Position numbers and translations under genes: made by a program
Notes under the pieces: model-generated
What the model was told of the DNA's origin: nothing
The model's database searches: none
What the model saw: the letters and a program-made list of their open reading frames with translations, nothing else
In this document: positions 25,109 through 32,140 of the stretch, piece after piece
Position numbering within the stretch: the first letter of the stretch is position 1
Layout: each line of letters starts with the position of its first letter
Source: a bacterium
GTDB taxonomy: Bacteria > Patescibacteriota > Microgenomatia > UBA1406 > GWC2-37-13
Length of the DNA stretch: 64,000 nt
Direction: 5' to 3'
NCBI GenBank assembly: GCA_021789995.1
Contig: JAJYIQ010000001.1
Location: 496,001-560,000, forward strand

Positions 25109-25840
25109 TTAGGTAAAAAACTGGTGTAAATATCTTTTTGCTTTACTGACGGCAGCTAAAACTGTATCACCTTCGACAATATTGGCGGCGATGGCCGAGG
25201 CAAAACGGCATCCCCCGCCATGAAGATGACGGTGAACAATCCGCTTAGATGCCAACTCATGGAATTTTCGGCCATCAAAAAAAATATCAACGGCTTTAAA
25301 ATTATTTGTCAAATGGCCACCTTTGACGACGACGTTTTTTGCTCCCAGATGATGAATAATTACTGCCGCTTTTTTCATATCGGCAATATTGTTTATTTTT
25401 TTTCCGGCCAGTACTTCCGCCTCCGGAATATTAGGAGTGACTACCAGCGATAACGGAATCAGTGATTCGATTAAACATTTAATCGAATCGGTAGTTAATA
25501 AACGGGTACCGCTCGTTGAAACCATTACCGGATCAATAACTAATGATTTTATAGAATATTGTTCGGCTTTTTTAACTACGGTTTTGATAATGGCTTTATT
25601 GACAAGCATCCCCGTTTTCCAGACATAAGGATTGATATCGGCCATAATGAAATCCACTTGCTCGGCGACAAAATTAGCGGGTGATTTAAAAATCGCCCCT
25701 ACACGTTGGCGGTTTTGCGCCGTCATGGCCGTAATCGCCGTTGCCCCATAAACGCCAAAATCGTGGAAAGTCTGTAAATCGGCCTGAATCCCGGCGCCCC
25801 CGCCTGAATCCGAACCGGCAATTGTTAAAACATTATTCAT
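25109..25840 (-). CDS. thiD: Hydroxymethylpyrimidine/phosphomethylpyrimidine kinase
   Basis: About 243 residues of the ribokinase-like fold. It phosphorylates HMP and HMP-P to HMP-PP for thiamine synthesis. Landmarks are IAGSDSGGGAGIQADLQTF at the N-terminus, VIDPVMVSTSGTRLL, and the VVVKGGHL and HLHGGGCRFASAIA blocks near the C-terminus (the usual anion-hole GxGC region reads GGGC). MNNVLTIAGSD at 25840 matches family starts. It overlaps the 3' end of thiL by 8 bp and is third in the thiE-thiL-thiD operon. Confidence 0.9.
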   Translation of the reverse strand: MNNVLTIAGSDSGGGAGIQADLQTFHDFGVYGATAITAMTAQNRQRVGAIFKSPANFVAEQVDFIMADINPYVWKTGMLVNKAIIKTVVKKAEQYSIKSLVIDPVMVSTSGTRLLTTDSIKCLIESLIPLSLVVTPNIPEAEVLAGKKINNIADMKKAAVIIHHLGAKNVVVKGGHLTNNFKAVDIFFDGRKFHELASKRIVHRHLHGGGCRFASAIAANIVEGDTVLAAVSKAKRYLHQFFT

Positions 25841-26702
25841 AAGCGAAATGATCCCACCCTTTAGCAATTAATTTACTTTTTCTTCCGTTTTTCTCAATCA
25901 GCCAACGTCCGGCCGCTTGCGGAATTATTTCGCCGATAACGGTCGCCTTGACGTCTTTTATTTTCGGAACGCTGGCTGTAAAGCACAGTTCATAATCCTC
26001 CCCGCCGTTAAGCGCCCGGCCGATATCGTCAGTCGGCAGTCTGTCGGCATATAGCCTTACCCCGACTTTACTCTCGTCACAAATATGCAAAAGGTCTGTA
26101 CTTAATCCGTCACTGACATCGATCATCGCCGTCGCTTTTTTCGACCGGGTAATCAACCGGCCTTCCTTCACCCGTGGCTCCGGCACCCGTGTCCAGGCAT
26201 CTTTTTTCCCTACTGTGCCGGTTACCAATACTTTATCTCCGATTTTTGCCCCCGAACGATAAATAATGTTATTTTTATCTGCTTCACCGATTAAAAATAC
26301 ATCAATAATTAATTGGTTAGCATGGGATATATTGCCGCCGATAGTTTTTACTCCATAACGCCGGCATTCTTCGTTTATCCCGCCATACAGTTCGCCGATT
26401 AATTTTTCCGTTATCCATTTCGGCAAAAAAAGCGACACCAACATCTGTTTCGGCCGGCCACCCATGGCGGCGACGTCGGAAATATTGACTGCCGCCGCTT
26501 TCCGACCGATATCGTGAGGAGAAAATGTTTTTCGGGAAAAGTGAACGCCTTCAACGATGGAATCGGTAGTATAGAGAAGATATTTGTTGCCGGCTTTAAC
26601 CACCGCACAATCATCACCGATTCCTTTTATGACGTTACAGCTATATCCGCCGGTCACCATCTTTATTTTATCGATTAATGTTTCTTCTCCGACTTTTTTC
26701 AT
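25833..26702 (-). CDS. thiL: Thiamine-monophosphate kinase
   Basis: A 289-residue AIR-synthase-fold kinase that converts thiamine phosphate to thiamine diphosphate, the active cofactor. Landmarks are GIGDDCAVVKAGN for metal and nucleotide, TTDSIVEGVHFSRKTFSPHDIGRKA, NISDVAAMGGRPKQMLVS, GGNISHANQLIIDVFLIGE and ALNGGEDYELCF. The start lies within the last 35 bp of thiE, so the genes are coupled. Control is by the TPP riboswitch ahead of thiE. Confidence 0.92.
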   Translation of the reverse strand: MKKVGEETLIDKIKMVTGGYSCNVIKGIGDDCAVVKAGNKYLLYTTDSIVEGVHFSRKTFSPHDIGRKAAAVNISDVAAMGGRPKQMLVSLFLPKWITEKLIGELYGGINEECRRYGVKTIGGNISHANQLIIDVFLIGEADKNNIIYRSGAKIGDKVLVTGTVGKKDAWTRVPEPRVKEGRLITRSKKATAMIDVSDGLSTDLLHICDESKVGVRLYADRLPTDDIGRALNGGEDYELCFTASVPKIKDVKATVIGEIIPQAAGRWLIEKNGRKSKLIAKGWDHFAYE

Positions 26703-27315
26703 AGTTGATTATGGAAACTAATGTTTGAGTTGCTTTTAACGGAAACGTTGCCCTTAGCACCGCAGAAATAACGGCGATACCATCAGCAATTTCCATCACC
26801 ACCGCCGCATTATCCGTCTTGATTCCGCCAATGGCAATTATCGGGATACTGACAGCGTTTTTTATCTGTCTTAAACCGGTCAGACCGATCGGCGTTTCGG
26901 CATCCTTCTTAGTTTTTGTCGGGAAAACCGGGCCGGCGCCAATATAGTCGGCACCGTCTTCTTCAGCCTGAACCGCTTCCCTAACGGAATGGGCGGAGAC
27001 GCCGAGAATCTTGCCGGAACCGATTTTTTTCCGGACTGCCCGGGCAGGCATATCCTTTTGCCCCACATGAACCCCATCGGCGCCAATGGCCAGGGCGACC
27101 TCCACCCGGTCATCAACAATTAACGGCACTTTACCTTTTGTCAATTTCATCAACTCTTCCCCCAATTTAATCATAGATAAATCTTCAACGTCTTTATCTC
27201 TTAACTGGATGGCCGCTGCCCCGCCGGCAATCGCTAACTGGATGATTTCAGCAAGTGATCTTGACTTAACCGCTTCGCGGTCGGTTAATACATGAAGTCC
27301 CCGCAGGTTTTCCAT
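26668..27315 (-). CDS. thiE: Thiamine-phosphate synthase
   Basis: A 215-residue TIM-barrel enzyme that joins HMP-PP and thiazole phosphate into thiamine phosphate. Landmarks are GAAAIQLRDKD, VPLIVDDRVEVALAIGADGVHVGQKD, GVSAHSVREA, DYIGAGPVFPTKTK and IPIIAIGGIKTDN. It has a real Shine-Dalgarno, GGAGG at 27326-27322, 6 nt before the ATG, which is unusual in this window and is part of the riboswitch 3' end. thiC, thiG and thiM are not present here. Confidence 0.93.
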   Translation of the reverse strand: MENLRGLHVLTDREAVKSRSLAEIIQLAIAGGAAAIQLRDKDVEDLSMIKLGEELMKLTKGKVPLIVDDRVEVALAIGADGVHVGQKDMPARAVRKKIGSGKILGVSAHSVREAVQAEEDGADYIGAGPVFPTKTKKDAETPIGLTGLRQIKNAVSIPIIAIGGIKTDNAAVVMEIADGIAVISAVLRATFPLKATQTLVSIINYEKSRRRNINR

Positions 27316-27317
27316 AA

Positions 27318-27412
27318 GTTTCCTCCGCCGGTATTATCCGGATCAGGTTATAAGGGTTTCCCGATTCCATCGGTGTTCTCAGCCTGATTACACAAGCTCC
27401 CCCCATTATTAA
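27318..27412 (-). promoter_or_regulatory. TPP riboswitch (THI element) upstream of thiE
   Basis: Read on the minus strand, the leader contains the conserved aptamer pieces in order: GGGGGGAGC (27404-27396), CTGAGA (27382-27377), AAACCC, ACCTGATCCGG (27348-27338), ATAATACCGGCG and the 3' strand GGAGGAAAC. The last overlaps the thiE Shine-Dalgarno, so control is probably at translation initiation; no terminator hairpin with a U run is seen. A TATAAT box is at 27425-27420, placing the transcript start at the aptamer edge. Confidence 0.92.
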
Positions 27413-27419
27413 TGAAAAC

Positions 27420-27425
27420 ATTATA
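27420..27425 (-). promoter_or_regulatory. -10 box of the thi operon
   Basis: TATAAT on the minus strand, about 8 nt before the first paired bases of the TPP aptamer. The -35 region (TTCTTA, 27448-27443) is weak. The remaining bases from 27426 to 27504 hold no gene. Confidence 0.6.
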
Positions 27426-27504
27426 TCACGATAGTTAGCGGTTAAGAATGACTGGGCCAAATACTTTTTTTCCGCCTGGCCGATTTTGATTTTTGAAGTA
27501 TGCC

Positions 27505-27828
27505 TTATCGGATAAGAGAATGAATATCCTGACGTAATTCCTTTTTTAATTCCTCGACCGCTTTAACGATTTTTTTGTCGATATCCTTGGTATTTTTCCG
27601 GAGCAGTTTCCAAACCGCCGCGTCGTCGTTCGCCGCCAGATGGGTCATAAATTTTTCTTTGTCTTTTTCCGGTAATTCCGACAACACCGTATCAATAACA
27701 AGATGGTGAACACTTGATTCGACGATCACCATCAGGTCCTGTTTCTCCTTTTCGTTCATATCAAGAGCATGCAGGGAAAAATACACCGCTTCGATGTCCA
27801 CCAGCTGGCTGTAAAAATTTTTTTTCAT
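27505..27828 (-). CDS. Small soluble protein, conserved-type hypothetical
   Basis: About 107 residues, highly charged, predicted mostly helical, with SELPEKDKEKFMTHLAAN and a C-terminal helix KIVKAVEELKKELRQDI. This layout recalls small CPR-specific helical proteins, but I cannot name the family. The start at 27828 is supported by TACAAT ending 6 nt upstream. It lies inside the 3' neighbourhood of the next gene on the same strand. Confidence 0.55.
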   Translation of the reverse strand: MKKNFYSQLVDIEAVYFSLHALDMNEKEKQDLMVIVESSVHHLVIDTVLSELPEKDKEKFMTHLAANDDAAVWKLLRKNTKDIDKKIVKAVEELKKELRQDIHSLIR

Positions 27829-27832
27829 ATGT

Positions 27833-28675
27833 TTATTGTACTGCAATTGGGCCTAAGGGAATTTTATTGTCCGGATCATCGATAAAAAAATACAAAACGG
27901 GGCCGCGGGCCGCGCCGTCTTCGCGCTCAAGATAACTCATAACCTCGGGCGAACCACCCAGATGCTTTCCTGTCCATTCGGCCGGGCCGGAATCACCGAT
28001 GTCGGCAACAATTGCTTTTCCATTTTGCGGATTGACGACCAGCATTTTCCGGAAGCGGAAAAAATTAACCAGATCCATTTTCTTTTCCGGCCAGCCGGGC
28101 GACAAAAAAACCGGGACGGCAATATAATATTTTTCCTGCTCGGAATTATCAAAATAGCCCCAACCGCCAAGCCCTGGCGCCATTCCCGACGAATAAAACC
28201 GGCGATCCTGCGGATTATCAAAATGAGTGGCCATCGTGTCCCCCGGATAACGGGCCAAGTGCTGTTCGGCGCCAATCAGGCCGTAATTACGGTTTAACCG
28301 CTTGCCGTCCAATTCGGCCGTCACCGGAAAATTAAACATTTTCGTCAAAATCTGCGTCACATTGGTTTCCTGTTCGGAAGAAAGCGGTTCAACTGTTTTG
28401 GGTAAAGCCAGAAGGAGAGATGCTATTAGCTCATCTTTCCGGCTGACCGGCGCCGCTTTGAGGACATGCACCGGTAGCAGACTGAAATTCCGTACCAGGG
28501 ACGCTTCAGACAACGGCCGTGACAAAAGAATGATACTGGCCAGCGAACCGGCAATAATCTGCTTGGAGGAGGAACGCAACTTTTCCAGAACGTTTCCGTG
28601 TTTTTTCCATAAATTTTCTTGCAGGGAGCGGTGGCGACCAGACCATTTCTGCCGCAGGTATTCATAATGACTCAT
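27833..28675 (-). CDS. Secreted or membrane-tethered protein, possible double-psi barrel
   Basis: A 280-residue protein with one N-terminal hydrophobic stretch after about 37 residues (IIAGSLASIILLS), which suggests export or anchoring. The C-terminal part has MLVVNPQNGKAIVADIGDSG, then GPAEWTGKHLGGSPEVMSYL. This resembles the ligand loop of double-psi beta-barrel cell-wall proteins (RlpA/3D-like), where a conserved Asp follows an I-x-D-x-GP pattern. That match is tentative and would suggest a role at the cell wall. Confidence 0.5.
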   Translation of the reverse strand: MSHYEYLRQKWSGRHRSLQENLWKKHGNVLEKLRSSSKQIIAGSLASIILLSRPLSEASLVRNFSLLPVHVLKAAPVSRKDELIASLLLALPKTVEPLSSEQETNVTQILTKMFNFPVTAELDGKRLNRNYGLIGAEQHLARYPGDTMATHFDNPQDRRFYSSGMAPGLGGWGYFDNSEQEKYYIAVPVFLSPGWPEKKMDLVNFFRFRKMLVVNPQNGKAIVADIGDSGPAEWTGKHLGGSPEVMSYLEREDGAARGPVLYFFIDDPDNKIPLGPIAVQ

Positions 28676-28701
28676 TTATACATGTTACACTTTTTCCGCA
28701 T

Positions 28702-29004
28702 CTATTTCTGCCACTGCGACCGCCGGAGATCGACTTTATTGTTTTTGAAGACGACGCCTTCTGAAAGAAGCATTTTCCGTTTAGTAATAATTCCTCCATT
28801 ACCCGAGTAACCGTGCAAACTACCGTCGGCGGCAACAACACGGTGACATGGTGTTTGCGGCGCATCGGGATTGGTTTTCATGTAATAGCCGACCGCCCGG
28901 CTCGCTTTCGGCTGGCCGGCCAACCGGGCCACCTGTCCGTAAGTGGTTACTTTACCTTTAGGAATTCTCTTTGTTATTCTATATACCTCATCGCGAAATG
29001 ACAT
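28702..29004 (-). CDS. MGMT-family O6-alkylguanine-DNA alkyltransferase-like protein
   Basis: A 100-residue protein equal to the C-terminal catalytic domain of Ogt/Ada. The alkyl-accepting Cys is kept in TPCHRVV (C53), and IPKGKVTTYGQVARLAG forms the helix-turn-helix. Alkyltransferase-like proteins replace this Cys with Trp, so this one should be active. The N-terminal domain of full Ogt is missing. TATAAT ends 6 nt upstream of the ATG. Confidence 0.88.
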   Translation of the reverse strand: MSFRDEVYRITKRIPKGKVTTYGQVARLAGQPKASRAVGYYMKTNPDAPQTPCHRVVAADGSLHGYSGNGGIITKRKMLLSEGVVFKNNKVDLRRSQWQK

Positions 29005-29052
29005 AAAAAAATTATAGCTTCTTTTTGTAAAAATTCAGGAAGAAAATATATC

Positions 29053-29076
29053 TACTTGCGGGGTCGTCTAATGGTA
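29053..29076 (+). repeat. Truncated 5' copy of tRNA-Gln
   Basis: These 24 bases match without mismatch the 5' end of the intact tRNA-Gln at 30415-30438 (acceptor strand, D-arm start) plus four bases upstream. The AAAATATA stretch ahead is also similar. After base 29076 the sequence departs, so only about 20 nt of the tRNA is present and it cannot fold. Confidence 0.85.
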
Positions 29077-29148
29077 AGATTTCGCAACAGTAATTCTCCA
29101 TCTTGACAAAAACTTGTTGATTGTGTTTAAATATAATTAGTGCTTCTT

Positions 29149-30003
29149 ATGAAAAGAAAAAAAATTCATAAAAAGAAACAAAGTAAGCAGTCACAGGTTC
29201 CCTTTGCATATATGAAATATCTTATCATTGCTTCTTTTTGCCTCCTCATTTTTGCCGTAGCGGTAATCGTTTACTCATCCCGCAGTTCGACTCAAGTCTT
29301 AGGCACCAGTACCTATCTGGCGGATAAAGAAAATTCACAGGAAAGCGGAGACACGTCCGGGCAGGAGAAAACTGATCAGGTCGAACCGACCGATGCGCCG
29401 GAAGTCCGCCAGCAAACCGAACAAGTTCAAAAAGAAGTTGAGAGGCAAATTGAAACCAAAAACGTCAATGAGGTGGAAGTACAACCGGCACAAGAAAGCT
29501 CCGGATCAGGAAAAGTCATTCTCCAGCAACGGGAAAAAACCAAAGAATTATCGATTCCCGTATCGTCAACAACTCCCATAACGCAAATCAGTAATCCCCA
29601 GGCCGGTACGGTAAGTGTCCATGTCGGAGGCACAAACAATATTGTCATTGATAACGGTCCATATGTAATCACGACTCAATATCCGGTCGTCATTAATCCC
29701 ACCGATCAAACTCTGGCGATTAAAACACCAAGCGGTGTCACATTGATCAAGACATTCCCCACTCAAGTATTTCAATCCCTACCGGAAAAGAATAAACTTA
29801 CCTCCGTTTCCTCTCTTAATTTAACCGATCAACAAGGAACACCAATTTATCAGGCAAACGGCATACAAGTCCGCAAATTTCTAGGCGTAATACCGGTACA
29901 GGCGACTGTCCAAGAACAAATAAATGCCCAAAACGGACAGGTTGTCAGTTCTGATCTCCCCTGGTATTTTTCCCTCTTCGGTTTTGCATTTCAATCCATA
30001 TAA
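29149..30003 (+). CDS. Membrane-anchored extracellular protein, unknown function
   Basis: About 284 residues: a Lys-rich N-terminus, one helix (YLIIASFCLLIFAVAVIVYS), then VLGTSTYLADKENS, a Glu/Gln/Thr-rich low-complexity stretch (about 60-125) and a beta-rich C-terminal domain (GTVSVHVGGTNNIVI, VRKFLGVIPVQATVQ). The ATG at 29149 follows TATAAT (29132-29137) by 11 nt. No family is recognised. The VLGTST segment after the helix recurs in a decayed reading frame at 31656-32140. Confidence 0.6.
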   Translation: MKRKKIHKKKQSKQSQVPFAYMKYLIIASFCLLIFAVAVIVYSSRSSTQVLGTSTYLADKENSQESGDTSGQEKTDQVEPTDAPEVRQQTEQVQKEVERQIETKNVNEVEVQPAQESSGSGKVILQQREKTKELSIPVSSTTPITQISNPQAGTVSVHVGGTNNIVIDNGPYVITTQYPVVINPTDQTLAIKTPSGVTLIKTFPTQVFQSLPEKNKLTSVSSLNLTDQQGTPIYQANGIQVRKFLGVIPVQATVQEQINAQNGQVVSSDLPWYFSLFGFAFQSI

Positions 30004-30082
30004 TGCTTGGCTAAGATCGTTGATGATGATTTATCCAGAATCTCTATTACTGCTGTGGATAACCCGGCTTCATCTTTAAGCT

Positions 30083-30273
30083 TTATGCTCTCTTATTAGA
30101 GAGTTTACCGCTGATGATTTTATGCGCTTTGGTAATCTGTTTCTTGATGTTTTTCAAATCCAATACCGCCCGCTTCTCCCGATACTGATAGATAACGGTG
30201 AACCTGATTGGTCAACCAGAAGCCCAACGATAATTTACGGTTCAAGGTGTCTTTTTGACAAGTCATTAGCCAC
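30083..30273 (-). pseudogene. Relic of an IS4/IS1634-type transposase
   Basis: Read on the minus strand, one frame gives IIVGLLVDQSGSPLSI, like the block before the second catalytic Asp region of IS1634-type transposases. A shifted frame then gives EKRAVLDLKNIKKQITKAHK and ends at a stop at 30083. The two blocks are normally far apart, so there is an internal deletion and at least one frameshift. Family assignment is by eye only. Confidence 0.45.
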
Positions 30274-30282
30274 AAATTACCT

Positions 30283-30304
30283 ATGTATTGATTAACCAAT
30301 ACAT
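30283..30304. promoter_or_regulatory. 22-bp near-palindrome
   Basis: ATGTATTG (30283-30290) and CAATACAT (30297-30304) are exact inverted arms around ATTAAC. It could be a protein-binding site or leftover end of the decayed element beside it. No assigned gene is near enough to choose. Confidence 0.35.
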
Positions 30305-30418
30305 ATGTGTACTTCTCCTTTCATTGGAATAAATCATTTCTTCAATTGCCCTTGACGCTATTTATATAAATAGAAACATTGGTAAATACCGCCCGATTTC
30401 AGTAAAATATACCTTACT

Positions 30419-30490
30419 TGCGGGGTCGTCTAATGGTAGGACAGCAGACTTTGGATCTGCCTATTCTAGGTTCGACTCCTAGCCCCGCAG
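30419..30490 (+). tRNA. tRNA-Gln (TTG anticodon)
   Basis: A 72-nt cloverleaf: acceptor TGCGGGG/CCCCGCA, D-arm with TCTAATGGTAGGA, anticodon stem CAGAC/GTCTG-like with loop carrying TTG, and the T-arm CTAGGTTCGACTCCTAG. The discriminator is G, normal for Gln, and CCA is not encoded. A promoter with TAAAAT lies 10 nt upstream. An insertion sequence begins 10 bp after its 3' end. Confidence 0.95.
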
Positions 30491-30500
30491 CAAGAGAAGC

Positions 30501-31632
30501 GTAACAAAAACGACAGTTATCGATTAAAAAAGGAGCGGTAGATTAACCCGCTCTTTTTTTGTCTGATCCACCCCTCTTTTACCTCTTAAGTATCTGAATC
30601 GGAAACGACAATCGGTGAATTTGGTAAATCTTCTTTTAAGCACATAGCCGTTTAACCACAGCCGGGCATATTCTACCGTTTGGAATGACCGTAGCTTTTG
30701 CAGTCTGGCTTCCAAATGACCATTTAATCCCTCAATTAAGTTAGTGGTGAGAGGCGCTTGTGGTATTCCCCGATAAGCGAGTAATTCAGATTTGTATTTT
30801 TCAATATTGGTGAGCACTTGCAGGCAAATATGATCATGACTGTAATCCCGATAAAGCGTAAATAGCCAATGATTAAATGTTTCATTAGCAAGTTTTTGGG
30901 ACGAGTTAAGGATTGATTCAATTCGGGTCATGAAATCCCGATATTGATCCTTTCCTTCCGACCGAATTCTCAAATCACGCCGGATGTTTTCTTTGAAATG
31001 GTTGTAACAGGTTTGGATTTTAACGGCCGGAAAAGCATCCCGGGCCGCCATCTTCAGATTAGTGTTATCATCACAGACTAAAAGTTGGGGGAAAACGGTT
31101 AAGATACGAAAATACGAAAAGAATTTTCTCCATGACTGATAGTTCTCTGAGGGAGCAATGGTAAAAACCGGAATATCATGGCGAAGATAGTCCACTCCCC
31201 AAAGGAGCACCCAATCATATTCATCCGTGGCGACATTGAAGTATTTCCCGTCAAACAAAAAGATCTGTGAGAAGCGATTGCAGAAGTTAAAAGTGAATTG
31301 GTTGTTGTTAAGCAGCTTTTTCAGTTCCTCTTCACAGATGCGCCAGGCGGTCATATGAGAAATGTGGTATTTGTTGGCCAGTGCTCTAAACGATAACCCA
31401 TCCAGATGGTCGGAAAGAATCGATTTTCTATCGAGCCAACGAGTATTTATCGAGAAATACTGCCGGCATGATTGACAAAGGAAAACGATACTATTACCTC
31501 TTTTCCTTTGTCTGGAAACATTTTTAGTGGAAAAACAAACGGGGCATTTGAACTTTTTCATATACCCCATCTTTTAACAATTATGTTATGATTACAAGTA
31601 GAATTATCATTTGTAACTGACAGTTTTGTTAC
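30501..31632. mobile_element. Insertion sequence with terminal inverted repeats
   Basis: An 1132-bp unit bounded by GTAACAAAAACGACAGTTA (30501-30519) and the inverted match of TAACTGACAGTTTTGTTAC (31614-31632), 16 of 19 positions identical. It carries one full-length transposase gene on the minus strand. No clear target duplication touches the ends; CCGCAGC occurs near both sides but at unequal distance. The intact frame suggests a fairly recent arrival behind tRNA-Gln. Confidence 0.8.
30524..31570 (-). CDS. DDE transposase with N-terminal zinc ribbon
   Basis: A 348-residue transposase. It has a zinc ribbon (C9, C12, C32, C35), a helix-turn-helix (LSFRALANKYHISHMTAWRIC, about 60-80) and an RNase H-like catalytic core: IFLFDGKYFNV with the first Asp, LLVCDDNTNLKMAARDAFP with the second, and TTNLIEGLNGHLEARLQKLR with the Glu, as in MULE/IS256-like enzymes. 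All three acidic residues are present, so it is probably active. The exact IS family cannot be fixed by eye. ATG codons at 31570 and 31561 are both possible starts. Confidence 0.85.
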   Translation of the reverse strand: MGYMKKFKCPVCFSTKNVSRQRKRGNSIVFLCQSCRQYFSINTRWLDRKSILSDHLDGLSFRALANKYHISHMTAWRICEEELKKLLNNNQFTFNFCNRFSQIFLFDGKYFNVATDEYDWVLLWGVDYLRHDIPVFTIAPSENYQSWRKFFSYFRILTVFPQLLVCDDNTNLKMAARDAFPAVKIQTCYNHFKENIRRDLRIRSEGKDQYRDFMTRIESILNSSQKLANETFNHWLFTLYRDYSHDHICLQVLTNIEKYKSELLAYRGIPQAPLTTNLIEGLNGHLEARLQKLRSFQTVEYARLWLNGYVLKRRFTKFTDCRFRFRYLRGKRGVDQTKKERVNLPLLF

Positions 31633-31655
31633 GGTACCGCAGCCAGCGGCAATAA

Positions 31656-32140
31656 CTAACCTTTATCGCCAAAAAGATATGTGTTTTATCCCTGCTTATT
31701 TTAGATAACGATGGTCGAGGTACCAATATCTTAAAAAGTTTTCCTTCTGCCTCTTATTTAATTTTGCCCGAAAAAATTTCAACGGAGGAGGAAAATGCGC
31801 AGAAAAAACTTCTCTCTGACGCTTAAGTTTTAGGGGCGACCACTGACAATAATCAGATAAAATTTTATAGCGAAGGAGATGTTTTAGGAACGAGCACCGA
31901 ACAACAAATACAAGAGGAAAAGAAATTTAGCCTATCCAAATTTTTTCTGGGAACTCCTGAAACAGTTGACAGATTTATTTTAATTCGATGGGGAAAAATA
32001 CTCATTTTATAACGTTATCCAACCTTCTTACGGTATTTATTTCAATCGGTCCAAAATTTTTTTGCCAATAATTTTTCCTCTATTCTTTCTTTGGAGGCTG
32101 GTTGGTGGAAATATTTGATAGACTTGTTAAATGGGCGCGG
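31656..32140 (+). pseudogene. Decayed gene for an extracellular-type protein
   Basis: One plus-strand frame from 31656 reads as coherent protein broken by TAA at 31824-31826 and TAA at 32010-32012. It includes DNDGRGTNILKSFPSASYLI, then KISTEEENAQKKLLSDA, stop, VLGATTDNNQIKFYSEGDVL, GTSTEQQIQEEKKFSLSKFF and, after the second stop, FANNFSSILSLEAGWWKYL. The VLGT motifs recall the anchored protein at 29149-30003. The 5' end was lost, possibly with arrival of the insertion sequence. It fills the gap from 31633 to the next gene. Confidence 0.45.

Larger units (their letters stand above)
30004..30418. other. Gene-free stretch with a transposase relic and tRNA promoter
   Basis: No intact gene is seen in these 415 bases. 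They hold a decayed minus-strand transposase fragment (30083-30273), a near-palindrome (30283-30304) and the tRNA-Gln promoter (TTGGTA at 30379-30384, 18-bp spacer, TAAAAT at 30403-30408). Confidence 0.6.

Noticed and set aside
30485-31643. CCGCAGC on both sides of the insertion sequence as its target-site duplication
   Set aside because: The left copy is 9 bp from the terminal repeat and the right copy 4 bp, and the left one is part of the tRNA 3' end; a true duplication should abut both ends.
31824-32012. In-frame TAA codons as reassigned sense codons
   Set aside because: TAA ends many clear genes in this window, and the frame also lacks a start, so decay is the simpler reading.
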